From Lysobacterales bacterium (GTDB lineage Bacteria > Pseudomonadota > Gammaproteobacteria > Xanthomonadales > Rhodanobacteraceae), in assembly GCA_013298265.1 (NCBI GenBank), contig JAAFHE010000170.1, positions 1 through 7,495 on the forward strand: a stretch of DNA of 7,495 nt, read 5' to 3'. This document shows, one piece after another, positions 1 through 4,417 of this stretch. Position numbers and translations under genes: made by a program. The notes beneath the pieces were generated by a model. That model was not told where the DNA came from. It saw nothing but the letters and a program-made list of their open reading frames with translations, and made no database searches. How positions within the stretch are numbered: position 1 is the stretch's first letter; every line of letters starts with the position of its first letter.

Positions 1-925
1 TGGCTCCTTGAGCGAAGCGGTCGGCGAGTTCCTGCAACTGGCCGATGGTTGCGTTCAGCGGCGAGAACATTGATGCGCGCACCTGCGCCTGCAACTGGCA
101 GCTGAATGCGCGTGCGCGCGATGCCGGTGAGATGGCCAGTGTCGTCAACCGCAGGAAGCGGGTTTCTTCCAGCGCGTTCGCCGCCAGCACGTTGCCGCGG
201 CGCAACTGCCGCAGCGGCACCGCATCGGGGTTGCGCCGGACGGCGCACAGGCTCCCCGGCGGAATGCAGACACCGAACAGGCGGAACGGGCCGACCGAAA
301 TCGCCGACTGGTTTTCGCCGAGCCCCACCTTTTCCAGCAGCAGCGGACGGCCCAGCGCATCGACGATCACGTTCACCGAGCCGTGGCGCCGGATGCGCCC
401 GTGCGCAATTTCCAGGAAGTAGCTTTCGGCCTCCGAACAGCTGCCGACTTCCGGCTTGACCGGCATGCCGGGCAGGTCGGGCGCAGGGTCGCCGGCGCCT
501 GTCAGCATCTGCGTGAGCAGGTGCAGGAACACGTGGCTTTCCTCGTACTCGAGGCTATTGCCCAGCGTTGCGAGCGTGTCGGCCAGCGCATGCAGGCGCG
601 CAGCGTGTGCTCCGGCTTCCGGCACGGTATCGCGCATGGCCGGATCGAGCAGGCCGCGCCAGCCCGTCGCCAGTCCCGCGTTGAGCAGCGCGCAGGCCAG
701 CGCTTCGGTATCGGCCGTGGGCCAGTCGGCGAAGACCTGCAGGTCGCTCGCGCTCAGCGGATCACGCGGACGGTTGATCAGCCGCGACAGATAGCGCGTC
801 GACTGGGCGTAGCCACAGCCGCGGCGCTCGGACTGGTGGGCGAAATGTTCATCCAGCATTTCGACGAGGGTCGCGCACAAGGCGAATCCCGCTGCGTCGA
901 ATGCGCGTGTCAGTTCGTGGGCCAT
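1..925 (-). CDS. Unrecognised protein, C-terminus beyond window edge
   Basis: An uninterrupted reading frame runs from the ATG at 925 (minus strand) off the left edge, giving 308 complete codons. An in-frame TGA lies two codons upstream of this ATG, so it is the first possible start; no clear Shine-Dalgarno precedes it. The product begins MAHELTRAFDAAGF and has a helix-rich, Ala/Leu-rich N-terminal half. From about residue 165 a more beta-like segment follows (SYFLEIAHGRIRRHGSVNV, then VIVDALGRPLLLEKVGL), and the rest is again polar and helical. I see no signal peptide, membrane segment or catalytic motif that I recognise, so no function is assigned. It lies 136 bp downstream of the roadblock-fold gene on the same strand and may be co-transcribed with it, although a strong hairpin sits in the gap. 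Codon use (G/C in third positions) supports real coding; the plus-strand frames over it lack protein-like composition. Confidence 0.75.
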   Translation of the reverse strand, partial: MAHELTRAFDAAGFALCATLVEMLDEHFAHQSERRGCGYAQSTRYLSRLINRPRDPLSASDLQVFADWPTADTEALACALLNAGLATGWRGLLDPAMRDTVPEAGAHAARLHALADTLATLGNSLEYEESHVFLHLLTQMLTGAGDPAPDLPGMPVKPEVGSCSEAESYFLEIAHGRIRRHGSVNVIVDALGRPLLLEKVGLGENQSAISVGPFRLFGVCIPPGSLCAVRRNPDAVPLRQLRRGNVLAANALEETRFLRLTTLAISPASRARAFSCQLQAQVRASMFSPLNATIGQLQELADRFAQGA

Positions 926-997
926 CGCCGCTCAGCCGCCAGGTGGTCGCGGCGCCCGGGCTGAGTGCGCCGGTGCGCGCTTCGCGATGCATGCCAG

Positions 998-1047
998 AGC
1001 GCCCGCGGCGTGAACCCGGTCTGTGCCGGGATCGCACCGCGGGCGCT
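998..1047 (-). other. Long two-part intergenic hairpin
   Basis: A perfect 11-bp inverted repeat (AGCGCCCGCGG at 998-1008 with CCGCGGGCGCT at 1037-1047) encloses a second 5-bp stem (CCCGG 1015-1019 with CCGGG 1026-1030) and a 6-nt loop. The two stems are separated by a symmetric 6x6 internal loop. It lies between the roadblock-fold gene (ends 1062) and the downstream gene (starts 925). No T-run follows on either strand, so it is not a textbook intrinsic terminator. It could attenuate transcription, stabilise the upstream mRNA end or be a Rho-independent-like barrier. The pairing is seen directly; the role is inferred. Confidence 0.5.
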
Positions 1048-1061
1048 GGCCGGCTGGTGTG

Positions 1062-1418
1062 TCAGGAGAAGTCGACCGTCTTTTCGAACGTACGCAGCTC
1101 ATGACGGGCCATGGCGAGGTTCGACTTGGCGCGATCCAGTACCACGTACAGGAACAGCTTCTGGTTCGATTCGAGCGGACGCAGCAAGTGGTACTGCTTG
1201 TTCAGGCTGATGAGTATGTCCTCGACCGTGTCATTGAGCTTGAGGCTGGCTGCGACCTTGCGCTTTGCGCGGATGACTTCCGAATTGCCCGCGGCGGCCA
1301 GATCCAGGTCGATGCCGGTACCGTCGCCGGCCAGCAGCATACCGCTTTCGGTATCGACCAGCGCCGAGGCGACGTAGCCGTCGAGGTTACGCAGCACTTC
1401 CAGACTGATTTTTGCCAT
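1062..1418 (-). CDS. Roadblock/LC7-fold protein (MglB-like domain)
   Basis: 118-residue protein starting [14 protein letters not shown]. The whole chain matches the roadblock/LC7 fold: an N-terminal helix, a strand pair around residues 13-29 ([19 protein letters not shown]), a long helix (about 39-60, containing [16 protein letters not shown]), strands at about 65-92 ([19 protein letters not shown], then KLFLYVVLD) and a C-terminal helix ([17 protein letters not shown]). In bacteria such domains dimerise and often act as partners or activating proteins for small Ras-like GTPases of the MglA type. No GTPase gene is visible in this window, so the partner is unknown. The start at 1418 is chosen because the frame upstream reads like non-coding sequence and an AAAGGA Shine-Dalgarno (1429-1434) lies 10 nt before the ATG. 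It is probably the first gene of a unit that continues into the unrecognised gene at 925. The family call is confident; the biological role is not. Confidence 0.85.
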   Translation of the reverse strand: MAKISLEVLRNLDGYVASALVDTESGMLLAGDGTGIDLDLAAAGNSEVIRAKRKVAASLKLNDTVEDILISLNKQYHLLRPLESNQKLFLYVVLDRAKSNLAMARHELRTFEKTVDFS

Positions 1419-1744
1419 GATTGGTGGTTCCTTTGTGTAGTAGTCACATTGTGTATTTCCACGCTCGCCGGTCATCTGGTCGAGCGAGGCGGGATGAACA
1501 GGCGGAGCTTTCCGGTGCGATAGCGTCATGCATCACACCCACGCGGCCGGCGCGGCGCAAGCGCGAGGCGATCTGCAGCGCTGTTGCGGACGCGGCGAAC
1601 GTCAGGGCGTCGGCCGTGCGAAGACACTTAAGCAGAGCAGGCAGGCCACGCCGGATGCCGCTGCGACGGCGGTTTCGCTTCACCGTGTGGTTTTGACGAT
1701 AGCGAAGGGTCTTTGCGGCGAATATAGGGGTTATCCTGATCGAC
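1419..1744. other. Divergent intergenic region, no gene seen
   Basis: This gap separates the leftward roadblock gene from the rightward LuxR-type gene and should hold promoters for both. The 100-codon minus-strand frame covering most of it (1444-1746) has an Arg/Ser/Ala-rich, low-complexity product typical of antisense GC-rich DNA, and I do not call it. An AT-richer patch lies at about 1691-1735 (TTTTGACG near 1691, AATATA at 1721-1726). A TTGACG hexamer is present at 1693-1698, but there is no acceptable -10 at 16-18 bp, so I do not call a promoter. No tRNA-like fold, repeat array or clear operator was found. Confidence 0.5.
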
Positions 1745-1852
1745 ATGAGTGAAATCGACGTGAGTGCGATGATTTATGCCAAACGACGTGTGTGTGTCAC
1801 AGTCTTTTTCGATGTACGACGGCGCTGCGCGGCCGGCCCTGTCGGTTCCTGA
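1745..1852 (+). CDS. Candidate 35-residue leader ORF
   Basis: ATG at 1745 opens a 35-codon frame (MSEIDVSAMIYAKRRVCVTV, then FFDVRRRCAAGPVGS) that stops at TGA 1850-1852. The stop overlaps the ATG at 1852 of the LuxR-type gene as TGATG, the arrangement typical of translational coupling. No Shine-Dalgarno lies at ordinary distance: the nearest purine run (AGGGG, about 1726-1730) is 14 nt away. The peptide resembles nothing I know. It may be a coupled leader peptide or a chance frame; the overlap is the only positive evidence. Confidence 0.25.
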   Translation: MSEIDVSAMIYAKRRVCVTVFFDVRRRCAAGPVGS

Positions 1853-2520
1853 TGTCATCGGCGGGTCCTGGCATGGCCGGTGAGCGCCGGCGGGAGACGA
1901 CACTGCTCATCCTGTTGGCGAGCGAGATCGCCACGGTCGGCCTGACGGCGGCGCTTGCATCGCGTTCCCAGCTGCATGTCGTTGCGATTGCGCATTCGCT
2001 GGAGCAGGGCTTCGCCGCGCTGCGGAAACATGCTCCGGAGATGATCGTGTCAGGCCCGGAGTGGCTGCTGCCGCTGCGGCAGTTCCTCGACGCAGCCGGA
2101 ATGCAGGCGCGCATCGTGGTGTTCGGTGCGCAGCGTCACCTGGGCGCCAATGCCGAGCGCACCGCCGCAGCCGCCTGCGGCTACGTCAGCTACCTGACAC
2201 CGAGCCGGACCTACCTGCCACTGGTCGATCTCATCGCAGACTGTGCGCAACCGGCCACGCACGCCGAGCCCGCCTTGTGCCGACGCTGCGCCGCGCGACC
2301 GACCCTCAAGCCGCCGAAGCTGCAGCTGACCCACCGCGAACTGCAGATCTTCGTCGCGATCGGCAAGGGTTTCCGCTCGGTCGATATTGCCGCGGAGCTG
2401 GGTATCAGCGTGAAGACGGTCGAAACGCACCGCGAGAGTATCAAGGCCAAGCTCGCGCTCGGCTCGGCGCGCGAACTCAGCGCGGCGGCGGCGGACTGGT
2501 GCCGCGGCGGCTCGTCGTGA
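1852..2520 (+). CDS. LuxR-type regulator with degenerate receiver domain
   Basis: 222-residue protein. Residues about 158-215 form a GerE/LuxR-type helix-turn-helix: LTHRELQIFVAIGKGFRSVD, then IAAELGISVKTVETHRESIK, with the recognition helix around SVKTVETHRESIKAKL. Residues about 16-130 have the alternating beta-alpha pattern of a response-regulator receiver (TTLLILLAS, EMIVSGPEWLLP, ARIVVFGAQ, ACGYVSYLTP). However, the acidic pair is replaced by S24-E25, the phospho-acceptor position reads S67-G68, the conserved Thr/Ser is G92 and the conserved Lys position reads S113-Y114. It is therefore probably phosphorylation-independent. A CRRC pair (C143, C146) sits in the linker. No start has a good Shine-Dalgarno. 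I prefer ATG 1852, which overlaps the stop of a small upstream ORF; ATG 1873 is nearly as likely. GTG 1792 would add 20 residues that do not look protein-like. It is transcribed away from the roadblock gene. Targets are unknown; the divergent neighbour is a reasonable guess. Confidence 0.85.
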   Translation: MSSAGPGMAGERRRETTLLILLASEIATVGLTAALASRSQLHVVAIAHSLEQGFAALRKHAPEMIVSGPEWLLPLRQFLDAAGMQARIVVFGAQRHLGANAERTAAAACGYVSYLTPSRTYLPLVDLIADCAQPATHAEPALCRRCAARPTLKPPKLQLTHRELQIFVAIGKGFRSVDIAAELGISVKTVETHRESIKAKLALGSARELSAAAADWCRGGSS

Positions 2521-2703
2521 GCGGGCGGAACGCATGGCCGGAAAGAGGGCGGCGGGTACTGGCTGGCACGGGCAGTTGTGCCACGCCACGCCGCAGAACA
2601 CCGACCAGGCGAGGGTGACGGGGCCGTAGAGAAACCGCCACCCGGTCCGGTCCTGACTGGCCTTGCGACATCGTGCACTACGTGGTGGAAAGCCCCGCGG
2701 CAA

Positions 2704-2725
2704 ACAGCCGGCTCCGCCGGGCTGT
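2704..2725 (-). terminator. Weak hairpin in the convergent gap
   Basis: ACAGCC (2704-2709) pairs with GGCTGT (2720-2725), with a further three G-C pairs after a one-base bulge. The hairpin lies 34 nt beyond the stop of the lysine-rich gene on the minus strand, between two converging genes. Only two or three T residues follow on the minus strand and none on the plus strand, so termination would be weak. The remaining convergent gap (2521-2758) shows nothing else I can support. Confidence 0.25.
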
Positions 2726-2758
2726 CCTGCTGTTGGTCCGCGAGGCCGTGTTCATCGG

Positions 2759-2875
2759 CTACTGCGGCGCAAACGCCTTCGATGCCTTCTTGTCTTTCTT
2801 TGCCGCCTTTTTTTCCTTCATCGTCTTGTCGGGTTTCTTTTTCGTGTCTTTTTTCTGGTTCAGGCCCTTGCTCAT
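2759..2875 (-). CDS. Small lysine-rich protein (38 residues)
   Basis: Starts MSKGLNQKKDTKKKPDKTMK and ends KASKAFAPQ. Fifteen of 38 residues are lysine, with several Glu/Asp and no hydrophobic core, so it is likely helical or disordered and could bind nucleic acid. A strong Shine-Dalgarno, GAGGAG (2882-2887), lies 6 nt before the ATG, which together with the ordered K-x-x-K-K pattern argues that this short frame is genuinely translated. From memory, similar small proteins with an N-terminal 'MSKG-NQKKETKK' pattern and 'KT-KEK-AAK' core occur widely in proteobacteria with no known function. It lies 94 bp downstream of the methyltransferase gene on the same strand and may share its transcript. 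The longer frame that contains it upstream is a shadow of the methyltransferase gene. Confidence 0.8.
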   Translation of the reverse strand: MSKGLNQKKDTKKKPDKTMKEKKAAKKDKKASKAFAPQ

Positions 2876-2969
2876 GCGGTGCTCCTCGTGGTGGTGTCGG
2901 TGACGGCTGCGGTGTGCAGCGCGGTGGCCGCAGTATGCACCGGCCGGCGCGGACGATGCGCGAGGCGGA

Positions 2970-3815
2970 TCAGCGCCGCGTCGCCAGTACGCCGTCGAGT
3001 GCGAGCTGCGCGGCGAAGCCGGCTTTCTGCAGCCGTTTCTCCACTTCCCGCGGGACATCGCGGCCGCTGGTGAGCTTATTCGGGCTGCCGGTGTAGTGGA
3101 ACAGGCGTCCGCCGCGGCGCAGTACGCGCGCGAGCTGGTCGTAGAAGGCCTGCGAGTACAGCTCGCCGGCGATGCCGAAGCGCGGCGGGTCGTGCAGCAG
3201 CGCATCCACCGACGCATCGGCGATCTGCGTGATCGCCTGCGACACGTCGGCCTGCACGAGCGCCAGGCGCCCGCCGGCCGCTGCCGCCGCCGGATCCGGC
3301 GACCAGGGGTTGAGCGTGCGCAGCCACAGTACGTCGGTGTTCTTTTCGAATGAATGGATGCGCGCCGCTCCGGCCTCCAGACAGCAGGCCGCGAAGTAGC
3401 CCAGGCCGCCGCAGGTGTCGAGCACGACCTTGCCCGACGGCTCGATCAAGGCCACCTTGCGGCGCGCGTCGTCGAACGGCGAGGTCTTCGCTGTCGGCAG
3501 CATCTTGATCCCGTCGATCTCGAACGTGGGCGCGCCCCATTCGGTGGGTACGAGCTTGATCAGCGAACCGGAGAAGCGCGACACGGGCGCGAACGCATCG
3601 CCGTCCCAGTAGTAGATCGTGCGGTCTTTCAGCCGAGGCGGGTAGGGATAGCGCTGGCCCTGCCAGTGCCAGGTGTCGGTCTCCAGCGTCGCGTCATGGC
3701 GTGAGCGCTCGAGATCCAGCGAGCCGGTCCAGGTCTGCAGGCCGGCGTCGCGTGCGGCGAGCAGCGCGTCGGCCAGCGCGAGGATCAGCAGCGGACCGGA
3801 ATAGTGCGAAGCGAT
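2970..3815 (-). CDS. SAM-dependent methyltransferase, COG2521-like, probable AUC start
   Basis: Counted from codon 3813-3815 the product is 281 residues. The Rossmann-type SAM-binding loop is VVLDTCGGLGYFAACCLEAG (about residues 130-149). It is followed by an acidic strand end (HSFEKN), a QADV segment and the motif HDPPRFG, which resembles the DPPR/K catalytic-site motif. A C-terminal GGRLFHYTGSPN strand follows. This pattern matches the predicted methyltransferases of COG2521, whose substrate is not known to me. The first standard in-frame start is GTG at 3584, but coding continues upstream (IASHYSGPLLILALADALL, then RTIYYWDGDAFAPVSRF), giving the length expected of the family. A perfect AGGAG (3823-3827) lies 7 nt before an ATC codon at 3815-3813, and no in-frame ATG/GTG/TTG occurs upstream for at least 80 nt. 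Either AUC is the start or one base differs from an original ATG. The lysine-rich gene follows on the same strand. Confidence 0.8.
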   Translation of the reverse strand: MASHYSGPLLILALADALLAARDAGLQTWTGSLDLERSRHDATLETDTWHWQGQRYPYPPRLKDRTIYYWDGDAFAPVSRFSGSLIKLVPTEWGAPTFEIDGIKMLPTAKTSPFDDARRKVALIEPSGKVVLDTCGGLGYFAACCLEAGAARIHSFEKNTDVLWLRTLNPWSPDPAAAAAGGRLALVQADVSQAITQIADASVDALLHDPPRFGIAGELYSQAFYDQLARVLRRGGRLFHYTGSPNKLTSGRDVPREVEKRLQKAGFAAQLALDGVLATRR

Positions 3816-3822
3816 GGGGAAT

Positions 3823-3827
3823 CTCCT
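3823..3827 (-). promoter_or_regulatory. Ribosome binding site deciding the methyltransferase start
   Basis: AGGAG on the minus strand, 7 nt before the codon ATC (3815-3813), followed by GCT TCG CAC. It is the best Shine-Dalgarno near the true N-terminus of the methyltransferase, and no canonical start codon lies at the right distance in the coding frame. It therefore supports initiation at ATC. Confidence 0.55.
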
Positions 3828-4212
3828 GGGACGCCCTGCGCGGGCGGTATGGCCGCATTGTCCCAGGATCGTGGCAGGGGTGGTGCCGCGGCACGTCTCA
3901 TGATGGCGTGCGTTTTGCGCAGGCGCGGTTGCGATGGGCAGCGTCGGATCCGCGCATCGCAGCCGGGGGGCAGGAGTGTCGAAACCCCGGTCGCGGACGG
4001 TCGATCCCGTCGCTGCCGCGTGGCTCGGGCGGCGATGCGAAGGGGCTCAGTCGATTGCCCGTACTCGACCCGACACTACATCGAGCCGACACGAGGGAGC
4101 CGCGCGCGTCAGGGCGAGCCTGTCGGCGGCGGCAGTAGAAGGGGCGAGAAAGGCGGGCTAAAGCGCAGTCGGGAACGCGGACCTATCACGCGTGCAACCG
4201 GTTCCTGCGCGC

Positions 4213-4240
4213 TTGTCAGGCTCGCGAGAAAATTGATACT
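4213..4240 (+). promoter_or_regulatory. Candidate sigma70 promoter of the ferritin-like/MNIO operon
   Basis: TTGTCA (4213-4218, five of six consensus bases) and GATACT (4235-4240, four of six) are separated by 16 bp. The -10 side lies in the only AT-rich patch of the region (GAGAAAATTGATACTTTGCC). It points towards the ferritin-like gene, whose ATG is about 170 nt beyond the predicted start point. No operator such as a Fur box is evident. Confidence 0.4.
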
Positions 4241-4406
4241 TTGCCTCGGCGTACGCGTCACAGCGCGCCTGTTGGCCGCGCCTGTCAGGGGAGTGGCGGG
4301 CTATCGGCCGAGCGCAACGTTTCCTCCCGTGCATTCCAGTCCGACCGCCGCGCGCGAGTGACCGCGTCACGGCCGGGCCCGCATCCACCAGCCAGCTACC
4401 GCAGCC

Positions 4407-4412
4407 AAAGGA
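4407..4412 (+). promoter_or_regulatory. Ribosome binding site of the ferritin-like gene
   Basis: AAAGGA lies 5 nt before the ATG at 4418. It fixes the start and argues against the frame's 59-codon upstream extension to a TTG at 4241, whose Arg/Ser/Pro-rich sequence resembles neither a signal peptide nor a folded domain. Confidence 0.75.
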
Positions 4413-4417
4413 TCGCC

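Larger units (their letters stand above)
3816..4417. other. Long divergent intergenic region without a convincing gene
   Basis: About 600 bp separate the leftward methyltransferase from the rightward ferritin-like operon. Plus-strand frames here (such as 3701-4138 and 3804-4361) encode Arg/Gly/Ser-rich products without recognisable domains, overlap each other and carry no Shine-Dalgarno, so I treat them as non-coding. The region contains a sigma70-like promoter at 4213-4240, listed separately, and a 9-bp direct repeat CGCGCCTGT at 4264-4272 and 4277-4285 just downstream of it. If transcription starts near 4247, the ferritin-like mRNA has a leader of about 170 nt. I could not recognise a riboswitch in it. 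Confidence 0.5.

Noticed and set aside
45..964. Several plus-strand frames (45-422, 383-964 and others)
   Set aside because: They are shadows of the open minus-strand gene and give Arg/Ala-rich or Gln/Arg-rich products without motifs.
1693..1728. TTGACG with AATATA as a promoter for the LuxR-type gene
   Set aside because: The interval between the hexamers is 22 bp or more, outside the range for sigma70 promoters.
2050..2703. Minus-strand frame with a hydrophobic stretch (GWRFLYGPVTLAWSVFCGVA) near its start
   Set aside because: It looks briefly like a membrane segment, but the frame then runs antisense through the LuxR-type gene as Arg/Ala-rich sequence, and I see no Shine-Dalgarno or family match.
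4264..4285. 9-bp direct repeat CGCGCCTGT downstream of the candidate promoter
   Set aside because: Start-to-start spacing is 13 bp, only two copies are present and the bases are GC-rich, so chance is likely; no known operator is matched.
3701..4361. Overlapping plus-strand frames of 145 and 185 codons in the divergent gap
   Set aside because: No Shine-Dalgarno, low-complexity Arg/Gly/Ser products and mutual overlap. They also run over the 5' part of the methyltransferase gene.
4241..4417. 59-residue N-terminal extension of the ferritin-like protein
   Set aside because: It would need a TTG start inside the predicted promoter and gives Arg/Ser/Pro-rich sequence with no signal-peptide character, whereas ATG 4418 has a good ribosome binding site.
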